60,420 nucleotides of DNA, taken from positions 1 to 60,420 of the forward strand of contig JAGYKU010000011.1 of assembly GCA_018401455.1 (NCBI GenBank), read 5' to 3'. Below the pieces are notes generated by a model, which was given only the letters and a program-made list of their open reading frames with translations, made no database searches and was not told the DNA's origin. The stretch is from Flavobacteriales bacterium. Its GTDB lineage: Bacteria > Bacteroidota > Bacteroidia > Flavobacteriales_D > Parvicellaceae. Position numbers and translations under genes: made by a program. Below, piece by piece: positions 17,798-25,910 of this stretch; position 1 is the first letter of the stretch; the number at the start of each line of letters is the position of its first letter.

Positions 17798-18454
17798 ATG
17801 AAAGAAAATACTGTTTTAGAGTACAATACCGAAAGAGATTTGATGGTCATACCAGAGTATGGTAGAAATGTACAAAACATGATTGGTGTAGCACTCACCA
17901 TTGAAGACAAAGAGGAAAGAAATAAATGTGCACAAGCCATCATTAAAGTAATGGGACAACTGAATCCACATTTAAGAGATGTTGAAGATTTTAATCACAA
18001 ATTGTGGGCGCACCTTTTTATCATGTCCAATTTTGAATTAGATGTAGATTCTCCTTATCCTGTTCCTACGCAACAAAGTTTTAGGTCAAAACCTAGACTG
18101 ATGGATTATCCTCAAAGAAAAATCAAGTATGGACATTATGGAAAATTGGCTGAAGATTGGATTGAAGCCGCTTCAAATTTGCCTGAAGGGGAAGAGAAAA
18201 GAATTTTGTCTGTAAAATTGGCAAACATGCTCAAATCATCTTACCTTATTTGGAATAAAGATGCAGTGGATAATTCTGTAATCATGAAACAAATAAAAGA
18301 AATGTCTGGAGGAAAAATTGAAGTTACTGAAGAAGATTTTACAGATACAAATGAGATTTTAAGAACATTGAGAAAATCAAAATCTAACAGTATTACTTCT
18401 CCAAAAACAAACAACAACAAACGAAATAATCAACGTAGAAAAAAACAAAAATAA
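17798..18454 (+). CDS. DUF4290 domain protein
   Basis: Protein of 218 residues of the DUF4290 family, which is restricted to Bacteroidota and has no assigned function. Conserved-looking stretches are LMVIPEYGRNVQNMI near residue 14 and DFNHKLWAHLFIMS near 66. The C-terminus is a basic tail rich in Lys, Arg and Asn. There is no signal peptide. Its stop overlaps the murA ATG by one base (TAATG), so the two are translationally coupled; the linkage suggests a link to cell-wall synthesis, but that is only context. A degraded copy lies at 20124. Confidence 0.9.
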   Translation: MKENTVLEYNTERDLMVIPEYGRNVQNMIGVALTIEDKEERNKCAQAIIKVMGQLNPHLRDVEDFNHKLWAHLFIMSNFELDVDSPYPVPTQQSFRSKPRLMDYPQRKIKYGHYGKLAEDWIEAASNLPEGEEKRILSVKLANMLKSSYLIWNKDAVDNSVIMKQIKEMSGGKIEVTEEDFTDTNEILRTLRKSKSNSITSPKTNNNKRNNQRRKKQK

Positions 18455-19674
18455 TGGGTTCATTTGAAGTTATAGGTGGAAAAAAACTAAAGGGAAACCT
18501 AACCCCTCAAGGTGCTAAAAACGAAGCGTTACAGGTATTAAACACGGTTTTACTGACTGACGAAGAAGTTATCATTTCTAACATTCCTGATATTGTTGAT
18601 GTCAACAAATTAATCAATCTATTGCAAGCTTTGGGCGTAAAAGTCCAAAAATTAGACAAAGGAAAATTTAGTTTCTTGGCAGATGAAATTGATGTGGACT
18701 ATATGTTGACAGAAGATTTCAGAAAAAAAGGAGCAAGTCTTAGAGGTTCGATTATGATTGTGGGACCACTTTTGGCAAGATTCGGAAAAGGATATATTCC
18801 CAAGCCAGGTGGAGACAAAATCGGAAGAAGAAGATTGGACACTCACTTTTTAGGATTTCAAAATTTAGGAGCAGATTTTAAATACGATGCAGATAGTAAC
18901 TTTTTCAAAGCAGAAGCACCAGGAGGAAAACTCAAAGGATGTTATATGCTTTTGGATGAAGCTTCTGTAACAGGAACGGCCAATATTGTAATGGCAGCAG
19001 TGCTTGCTGAAGGAAAAACTACGATTTATAATGCCGCTTGTGAACCTTATTTACAACAACTTTGTAAAATGCTAAACAGCATGGGAGCCAAAATCTCTGG
19101 AATTGGTTCTAATATGTTGATTATTGAAGGTGTTGATAAATTAGGAGGTTGCGAACACAGAATACTTCCAGATATGATTGAAATTGGAAGTTTTATTGGA
19201 TTAGCAGCGATGACGCAATCAGACATAACGATTAAAAATGTTTGTTACAACGAATTGGGAATTATTCCAACTATTTTCAAAAGATTGGGAATCAAAATGG
19301 AATTGATTGGAGATGATTTACACATTCCAGAACAAGACGTTTACGAAATAGAATCTTTTATCGATGGTTCAATTATGACCATTTCTGATGCCCCTTGGCC
19401 TGGGTTTACACCTGATTTGTTGAGCATTATTTTAGTGACTGCCATTCAGGCTCGTGGAAGTGTTTTGGTGCATCAAAAAATGTTTGAAAGTAGGTTGTTC
19501 TTTGTTGATAAACTAATCGATATGGGTGCTCAAATCATTTTATGCGATCCACACAGAGCGACTGTAATTGGAATGGAAAGAAAAACTGCATTGAGAGGAA
19601 TCACTATGACCTCTCCAGATATTAGAGCAGGTGTTTCGCTATTGATAGCAGCACTTTCTGCAAGCGGAAAATAA
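18454..19674 (+). CDS. murA: UDP-GlcNAc 1-carboxyvinyltransferase MurA, C-terminally truncated
   Basis: First committed enzyme of peptidoglycan synthesis, adding enolpyruvate from PEP to UDP-GlcNAc. Lys22 (GAKNEAL) and the PGG loop are clear. The loop residue that is Cys115 in E. coli is Asp121 here (PGGDKIG), the form known to resist fosfomycin. The frame ends after 406 residues at ALSASGK plus TAA created by the duplication junction. The true ending, 30 residues containing IDRGYE with the active-site Arg (R397 in E. coli), is found only after the degraded copy at 21937-22028. The natural protein would be about 436 residues. Confidence 0.9.
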   Translation: MGSFEVIGGKKLKGNLTPQGAKNEALQVLNTVLLTDEEVIISNIPDIVDVNKLINLLQALGVKVQKLDKGKFSFLADEIDVDYMLTEDFRKKGASLRGSIMIVGPLLARFGKGYIPKPGGDKIGRRRLDTHFLGFQNLGADFKYDADSNFFKAEAPGGKLKGCYMLLDEASVTGTANIVMAAVLAEGKTTIYNAACEPYLQQLCKMLNSMGAKISGIGSNMLIIEGVDKLGGCEHRILPDMIEIGSFIGLAAMTQSDITIKNVCYNELGIIPTIFKRLGIKMELIGDDLHIPEQDVYEIESFIDGSIMTISDAPWPGFTPDLLSIILVTAIQARGSVLVHQKMFESRLFFVDKLIDMGAQIILCDPHRATVIGMERKTALRGITMTSPDIRAGVSLLIAALSASGK

Positions 19675-21936
19675 AAACAAGACCAAAATAGGGGTGAGAG
19701 CAAAACCCAAGAATTTTCATGTGTAATCGTAAATATTTACGCAAAATTACCCGTAATAATCAACTTGAGCAATCTATATTTTCTATTTTGTTTATGAATT
19801 CCAACCTTTGCTTTTGTAAAACTCCTTAAATCATCCAATTATTATATTTTCCATTAAAGAAAGAAGTAAATTAATTAACTATACATTTGAGTGAATTTTC
19901 AAAAAAGCATTTATATTAAAAATAATACTTAACTTTAAACCAAACCAAATGCAACACCTTTCTATGGTAAAAATTAGAACTTTACACATAGTTTTCAAGG
20001 AAGCAATAGTTTTAGAAATAAAGATAAATTCACAGATGAAACGAGGCGTACTAAATAGTTTAATACACAGAAGTACAGAAAATAAGCAGTTCCATCTAAC
20101 CACTTATCACAAAAAAATAACAGATGAAAGAAAATACTGTTTTAGAGTACAATACCGGAAAGAGATTTGATGGTCATACCAGAGTATGGTGAAATGTACA
20201 AAACATGATTGGTGTAGCACTCACTCATTGAAGACAAAGAGGAAAGAAATAAATGCACAAGCTTCAACACAAAGTAATGGGATAACTGAATCCACATTTA
20301 AGAGATGCTTAAAGATTAACTGCAAATTGTATGTAATTTTATCATGTCCAATTTTGAATTAGATGTAGATTCTCCTTTATCCTGTTCCTACGCAACAAAG
20401 TTTTAGTCAAAACCTAGACTGATGGATTATCCTCAAAGAAAATCATATGGACATTATGAAAATTGGCTGAAGATTGATTGAAGCCGCTTCAAATTTGCCT
20501 GAAGGGGAAGAGAAAAGAATTTTGTCTGTAAAATTGGCAAACATGCTCAAATCATCTTACCTTATTTGGAATAAAGATATATGGATAATTTGTAATCTAT
20601 GAAACAAATAAAAGAAATGTCTGAGGAAAATTGAAGTTACTGAAGAAGATCATGACACAATGAGATTTTAAGAACATTGAGAAAATCTAAACAAATAGCA
20701 TCACTCTTCACCAAAGCAAACAACAACAAAAGAAATAATCAACGTAGAAAAAAACAAAAATAATGGGTTCATTTGAAGTTATAGGAGGAAAAAACTAAAG
20801 GAAACTTTACGCCTCAAGGCTGTTAAAACGAAGCTTTACAGGTGTTAAACACGACTTTGCTAACCGATGAAGAAGTCATCATTTCTAATATTCCAGATAT
20901 TGTTGATGTCAACAAACTAATCAATCTTTTGCAAGCCTTTGGGTGTAAAGTCCAAACCAAGAAGAGTTAAAGCCATTTTGTATATTACGAGAAACCATGA
21001 CTATGTTTAAGAAGATTTTGGTAAGCTATTTTTTTCCAGTGGTCTGAGTCATGCTGATCTGCAAATCACGCAGATCTGGAAAGTTTATAATAGTCCTGCC
21101 TATATGGAGAATAAAACTGAAGAAATATCATAAACCACTTAGTAGATTCAAATGATGATCTTAAACATGAGAAAAAACTCTTCAGCTGCAAGCACCAGTA
21201 TGTCCAAAGGATGTTATTATATGCTTTTGATGAAGCCCTTCGTAAGAGAATCATTAATATTGTAATGGCAGCAGTGCTTGCTGAAGGAAAACTACGATTT
21301 ATAATGCCGTTTGTGAACCTTATTTACAATAACTTTGTAAAATGCTAAACAGCATGGGAGCCAAAATCTCTGAATTGGTTCTAATATGTTGATTACTGAA
21401 GGTGTTGATAAATTAGGAGGTTGCGAACACAGAATACTCCAGATATGATTTGAAATTGAAGTTTTATTGACTAGCAGCGATGACGCAATCAGACATAACG
21501 ATTAAAAATGTTTGTTACAATGAATTGGGAATTATTCCAACTATTTTCAAAGATTGGGAATCAAATGAATTGATTGGAGATGATTTACATTCCAGAACAA
21601 GACGTTTACGAAATAGAATCTTTTATCGATGGTTCAATTATGACCATTTCTGATGCCCCTTGGCCTGGGTTTACACCTGATTTGTTGAGTATTATTTTTA
21701 GTGACTGCCATTCAGGTCGTGGAAGTGTTTTGGTGCATCAAAAATGTTTGAAAGTAGGTTGTTCTTTGTTGATAAATCCAATCGATATGGGTGCTCAAAT
21801 CATTTTATGCATCCACACAGAGCGACTGTAATTGGAATGGAAAGAAAACCGTACTGAGAGTGAATCACTATGACCTCTCCAGATATTAGAGCAGGTGTTT
21901 CGTTATTGATAGCCGCACTTTCGGCAAATGGAAAAT
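19673..21936. repeat. Tandem duplication block, degraded copy (2264 bp)
   Basis: Same order as the clean copy but about 75 bp shorter, with dozens of one- to few-base indels often in homopolymers. One patch (about 20815-20955) shows mainly synonymous changes, and one stretch (about 20957-21208) cannot be aligned at all. It rejoins unique sequence at GAAAAT 21931-21936. The pattern is that of an uncorrected long read or a strain mixture more than of natural gene decay. Confidence 0.85.
20124..20763 (+). pseudogene. Degraded second copy of DUF4290 gene
   Basis: Starts with the same ATGAAAGAAAATACTG as the gene at 17798 and ends at the same TAATG junction. In between the frame is broken many times by small insertions and deletions, for instance near 20187, 20250-20330 and 20570-20690. 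Near the end some changes look like real substitutions rather than indels. No intact product can be made. It is probably a consensus error rather than a true pseudogene. Confidence 0.8.
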
Positions 21937-22028
21937 CTACAATTCACAATATCGAACAAATAGATAGAGGATATGAAAATATCGAATTGAGATTGAATAA
22001 TTTAGGGGCTGATATTAGAAGAATTTAA
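20763..22028 (+). pseudogene. murA: Degraded second copy of murA with the only intact 3' end
   Basis: Begins ATGGGTTCATTTGAAG as in the clean copy. Residues 1-60 are recognisable with frameshifts and several synonymous third-base changes, about 250 bp are unalignable, and the rest is readable with scattered single-base losses. The last 92 bp after the junction word are clean and encode [15 protein letters not shown] followed by the usual LGADIRRI ending and TAA at 22026-22028. Joining the clean copy to this tail gives a normal 436-residue MurA. Confidence 0.85.
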
Positions 22029-22090
22029 TTAGGTTTTCTTGGAACAATTTTTGTACTGAAGTTCCGACAAATTAATTATAAAATTTAAAA

Positions 22091-22669
22091 ATGAAAATAT
22101 TCCGATTATTATTACCGCTTACTCTTGTATTTGTGATGTTTACCAATTTTACTTGGCCACCAGAAAAACAATTTTGGATGATAAAAGCATGGTTTCCTAG
22201 TTTGCAAGATAAAACTGTTGGGCTTAATGTAGGTAATCTGGCACCTAACATAGAAATGCAAGGAGTGGACGGTAAAATGATTTCACTCAAAAGTTTGAGA
22301 GGAAAAGTGGTTTTAATAGATTTCTGGGCAAGTTGGTGTGGCCCTTGTCGCCACGAAAATCCAAATGTAGTAGAAGCTTACAATAAATATAAAAGTGCTA
22401 AGTTCAAAGAAGGAAAAGGGTTTACAGTGTTTAGTGTTTCTCTTGATGCTCACAAAGAAGCTTGGACAAAAGCCATAGATCAAGATAAATTGGATTGGAA
22501 ATATCATGTTTGTGATTTCAAAAAATGGAACAATGAAGCTGCTAGATTATATAAAATAAATTCTATTCCAGCAAGTTATTTGATTGATGCTAATGGTGTA
22601 ATTGTAGGTAAAAACCTAAGAGGAATTGAGTTGCATACTGCCATTGACAAACTCGTTGAAAAATTATAA
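22091..22669 (+). CDS. TlpA-like thiol:disulfide oxidoreductase
   Basis: Exported thioredoxin-fold protein of 192 residues. Residues 4-20 form a signal sequence or anchor. The active site is WCGPC with Cys83 and Cys86 in the context FWASWCGPCRHENP, typical of TlpA/ResA. The cis-Pro loop is seen as SIPASYLID. Such proteins reduce disulfides in the periplasm, for example in apocytochrome c for CcsBA, which is encoded at 38119 in this window. It stands alone 62 bp after murA. Confidence 0.88.
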   Translation: MKIFRLLLPLTLVFVMFTNFTWPPEKQFWMIKAWFPSLQDKTVGLNVGNLAPNIEMQGVDGKMISLKSLRGKVVLIDFWASWCGPCRHENPNVVEAYNKYKSAKFKEGKGFTVFSVSLDAHKEAWTKAIDQDKLDWKYHVCDFKKWNNEAARLYKINSIPASYLIDANGVIVGKNLRGIELHTAIDKLVEKL

Positions 22670-22726
22670 TTCCGAATTCTTAACAAGTCCTTAATCTATT
22701 TTGTAATAACTTTTAAAAAGTTTACA

Positions 22727-22734
22727 TATCTTTG
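22727..22734 (+). promoter_or_regulatory. Possible -7 element for the lamin-tail protein gene
   Basis: TATCTTTG matches TAnnTTTG and lies about 48 bases before the TTG start. A TTTG is present further up with a spacing of 23 rather than 19, so the -33 match is weak. Confidence 0.4.
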
Positions 22735-22782
22735 TTTGTATAATTTGAACTACATTTTTATTCATAATACAAATTTAAGATT

Positions 22783-25389
22783 TTGATTAAGCATATATTT
22801 TTACTTTCAATTGTTTGCACTTTTATATTCAATAGTGCTTTTTGTCAAGTTTCAGATGATTTTTCTGATGGTGATTTCACTAATAATCCTACTTGGTCTG
22901 GCGATGATGCTTTATTTAGTGTAAATGGAGATTTTGAATTACAGTCACAAAATGCTTCAGGAGGAACTTATTATTTAAGTACACCATCTACCTTAGCTTC
23001 GGATGCACAATGGGAGTTTTTTATCAATTTAAAATTTGCTACTTCAGGGGCTAATTATGTCGATATTTATTTGATGTCAGATCAAGCAAATTTAACAGCA
23101 GCCAACAATGCTTATTTTCTTAGAATTGGAGGAACACCCGATGAAATTTCACTTTTCAAAAAAGTAGGAGGCACCAATACGATGATTATAGATGGAGACG
23201 ATGGTTTGGTAAACAGTTCTTCAAACAATCCTTTTAAAATAAAAGTAACAAGAGATTTATCAGATAATTGGACGATACTTTATGACAAAATTACTGCCTC
23301 TACTGGAAGTTATGTATTTGGAGGAAGTGTGAATGATGCTTCAATAAATACTTCTACCCATTTTGGGTTTTTGATAGTGCAATCTACAGCTGCTTCACCA
23401 ATAAACAATCATTATTTTGATGATATCGAAGTAACGAATATTCCTTTAGATTTGACACCTCCATCTGTAACAAATGTCAACTTTACATCTGCAAACACTT
23501 TAGACGTAACTTTTGATGAACCTGTAGAACCAGTTTCAGCAGAAACACTAAACAATTACACTGTAAACAACGGAATTGGAAATCCTACCATTGCAACAGT
23601 AGATGGCGTAAACCCTTCTTTGGTTCACCTTACATTTGGCAATAATTTTGTCGATGGCACTACTTATCAATTGACGGTTTCAAACGTTGAAGATTTTGCA
23701 TCAAATGTGATGACAACTTCCAATCATGATTTTTTATATTTTGTTCCTGCTGTTCCCGCTCTAGGAGATATTATTATCAATGAATTATTTCCTGATCCTT
23801 CTCCTCAAGTGGGTTTACCTAATGCAGAATATGTAGAATTATACAATCGTTCTAACAAAACAATTGACCTAGCCAATTGGACTTTAGCAGATCCATCAAG
23901 TACAGCAACATTACCTAGCCATATTTTATTGCCTGGTGAATATGTTGCTATTGCCCCTTCTAGCGCATCGTTTGAATTTTCAATTTTTCCAAATATTATT
24001 TTTGTAAGTTCACTACCTACATTAAACAACAGTTCGGATATTTTCACCTTAAGAGATAATAATGGAAATTTCATTGATGAAGTAGAATATTTTGATACTT
24101 GGTATCAAGACAGCGATAAAAAGCAAGGGGGTTGGTCTTTGGAATTAATCAACCCCGAACATCCTTGTCCAAGTGCTAGTAATTGGATAGCATCCAACGA
24201 TCCAAATGGCGGAACACCAGGAACAGTAAATTCAGTTTTTGACAATACTCCAGATATTACACCGCCAAGTATCATATCAACCAATGTTTTGTCAAGTATT
24301 AAAATTGAAATTTGCTTTAGCGAAAGCATTGATACAGCAAATGTAAACGCTTCCATGTTTTCCATTACTGGCAATCCAAACATTGCTTTTATTGAAGTTT
24401 CAGAAGATTTGTCTTGTGTTACACTTACTACTTCACCTGCATTGGATACAGGAATTGTATATGTAGTTAATGTAAATGGCGTAGGTGATTGCGCAGGAAA
24501 TTTAATCAACAACTTTAATTTTGATGCCATACTTGCTGCTAAAGTTATGGCTGGAGATATTATAATCAACGAAGTCCTATTCAATCCATTAACTGGAGGA
24601 AGTGATTTTGTAGAAATCTACAATGTGTCGGATAAATTTTTGGATTTGAATGGAATGTTTTTGGCAAATTTTGATGATGGAAGTATAGATAATTTTAAAA
24701 AAATTAATGAACATCGGTTGATGAAACCTAAAGATTTTATTGTAATCACCAAAGACAGCGCTAATGTAAAAGCAAACTATATGAGTTCTGTAAGTGGAAC
24801 ATTTTTACATTTATCATCTTTGCCAACATACAGTAATGATTCCTCAAGTGTATATCTTATGTTGCCAGATTCTTCTGTTTGCGAAAAATTCAGTTACAAT
24901 GATGACATGCACTTTTCTTTAATCAAAGATGTAAAGGGTGTTTCTTTAGAAAGAATTGATTACAATCGTACTGCTCAAGATGAAACCAACTGGCATTCTG
25001 CAGCAGAAAATTTGGGATGGGCAACACCAGGAAGAGAAAATTCTCAGTATTTCCCAAATATGATTACTGGTGAAATGATTGATGTATATCCAGAAATATT
25101 TTCTCCTGATGGTGATGGTTTTGAAGATGTTTTGAATATTTCTTATACCCTAGACAAACCAGGTTATGTTGCAAACATCATCATTTTTGATAGAATGGGT
25201 AGAATCGTAAGACATCTGATTCAAAATGATTTGCTTTCGCCTGAAGGCACTGTAACTTGGGATGGAACCAATAATAAAAGAGAAAAAGCGCCTATTGGTC
25301 CTTACATCATATATTTTGAAATTTTTGATGAACAAGGAAATGTAAGTGCTATCAAAAAATCAACAGTGTTGACGAGTAAGTTTAATTAA
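22783..25389 (+). CDS. Secreted multidomain protein with two lamin-tail domains
   Basis: Exported protein of 868 residues starting at TTG; residues 1-21 are a signal peptide ending AFC. Order of parts: N-terminal jelly-roll-like region (25-220), an Ig-like SbsA-type domain starting TPPSVTNV, a first lamin-tail domain (GDIIINELFPDPSP ... NAEYVELYN), a second Ig-like segment, a second lamin-tail domain (GDIIINEVLFNP ... DFVEIYN), and a C-terminal module with FSPDGDGFEDVLN and a GPYIIYFEI ending like FlgD or CHU_C-type domains. That ending suggests export by type IX secretion or surface attachment. Partners and ligands are unknown. Confidence 0.82.
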   Translation: MIKHIFLLSIVCTFIFNSAFCQVSDDFSDGDFTNNPTWSGDDALFSVNGDFELQSQNASGGTYYLSTPSTLASDAQWEFFINLKFATSGANYVDIYLMSDQANLTAANNAYFLRIGGTPDEISLFKKVGGTNTMIIDGDDGLVNSSSNNPFKIKVTRDLSDNWTILYDKITASTGSYVFGGSVNDASINTSTHFGFLIVQSTAASPINNHYFDDIEVTNIPLDLTPPSVTNVNFTSANTLDVTFDEPVEPVSAETLNNYTVNNGIGNPTIATVDGVNPSLVHLTFGNNFVDGTTYQLTVSNVEDFASNVMTTSNHDFLYFVPAVPALGDIIINELFPDPSPQVGLPNAEYVELYNRSNKTIDLANWTLADPSSTATLPSHILLPGEYVAIAPSSASFEFSIFPNIIFVSSLPTLNNSSDIFTLRDNNGNFIDEVEYFDTWYQDSDKKQGGWSLELINPEHPCPSASNWIASNDPNGGTPGTVNSVFDNTPDITPPSIISTNVLSSIKIEICFSESIDTANVNASMFSITGNPNIAFIEVSEDLSCVTLTTSPALDTGIVYVVNVNGVGDCAGNLINNFNFDAILAAKVMAGDIIINEVLFNPLTGGSDFVEIYNVSDKFLDLNGMFLANFDDGSIDNFKKINEHRLMKPKDFIVITKDSANVKANYMSSVSGTFLHLSSLPTYSNDSSSVYLMLPDSSVCEKFSYNDDMHFSLIKDVKGVSLERIDYNRTAQDETNWHSAAENLGWATPGRENSQYFPNMITGEMIDVYPEIFSPDGDGFEDVLNISYTLDKPGYVANIIIFDRMGRIVRHLIQNDLLSPEGTVTWDGTNNKREKAPIGPYIIYFEIFDEQGNVSAIKKSTVLTSKFN

Positions 25390-25425
25390 AAACTCGCTGT
25401 AATCATTATATAAATAAACTTTGAT

Positions 25426-25899
25426 ATGAGTCAAAAAGAAGATTTTATGCGTGAAGCAATTCGCTTATCTTTAGACAACATGCGTTCTGGAAAAGGAGGT
25501 CCTTTTGGGGCTGTAATCGTTAAAGATGGAAAAATTATTGCCCGAGGTTTTAATCAAGTTACTTCAACAAATGACCCTACAGCTCACGCAGAAGTTGTTG
25601 CCATAAGAGAAGCCTGCAAAGTATTAGGTAGTTTCCAGTTGGATGGTTGTGAAATTTATACAAGTTGTGAACCTTGTCCAATGTGTTTGGGGGCAATCTA
25701 TTGGGCTAGACCTGAAAAAATGTATTATGCCAATACAAAAGTAGATGCTGCAAACATTGGTTTTGATGACCAATTTATTTATGAAGAAATCGACCTAAAC
25801 TTAAACGATAGAAAATTGCCATGTGAGCAACTTTTAAATGATGAGGCTTTGGTGGTCTTTAAAGAATGGACAGAAAAATCGGATAAAATCGAGTATTAG
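25426..25899 (+). CDS. Nucleoside/guanine deaminase, zinc-dependent
   Basis: Cytosolic deaminase of 157 residues in the CDA fold. Zinc ligands are His54 in HAEV (with Glu56 as proton shuttle) and Cys84 and Cys87 in CEPCPMC. Length and the N-terminal MREAIRLSLDNM resemble the GuaD/TadA-like guanine deaminases of about 155 residues. It would convert guanine to xanthine or act on a related base; tRNA adenosine deamination (TadA) is less likely because the TadA-specific C-terminus is absent. It stands alone 36 bp after the lamin-tail gene. Confidence 0.85.
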   Translation: MSQKEDFMREAIRLSLDNMRSGKGGPFGAVIVKDGKIIARGFNQVTSTNDPTAHAEVVAIREACKVLGSFQLDGCEIYTSCEPCPMCLGAIYWARPEKMYYANTKVDAANIGFDDQFIYEEIDLNLNDRKLPCEQLLNDEALVVFKEWTEKSDKIEY

Positions 25900-25910
25900 T
25901 TTTTTTAAAC

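Larger units (their letters stand above)
17334..19672. repeat. Tandem duplication block, clean copy (2339 bp)
   Basis: Covers the 5' end of plsC, the intergenic region, DUF4290 and most of murA. At its right end murA sequence switches, within the shared word GAAAAT (17328-17333 and 19667-19672), to the sequence that follows the same word upstream inside plsC. The unit then repeats. This copy has intact frames apart from the murA truncation made by the junction. Confidence 0.9.

Noticed and set aside
19949-21831. Short open frames in the degraded duplication
   Set aside because: They are fragments of DUF4290 and murA in shifted frames, or chance frames in noise.
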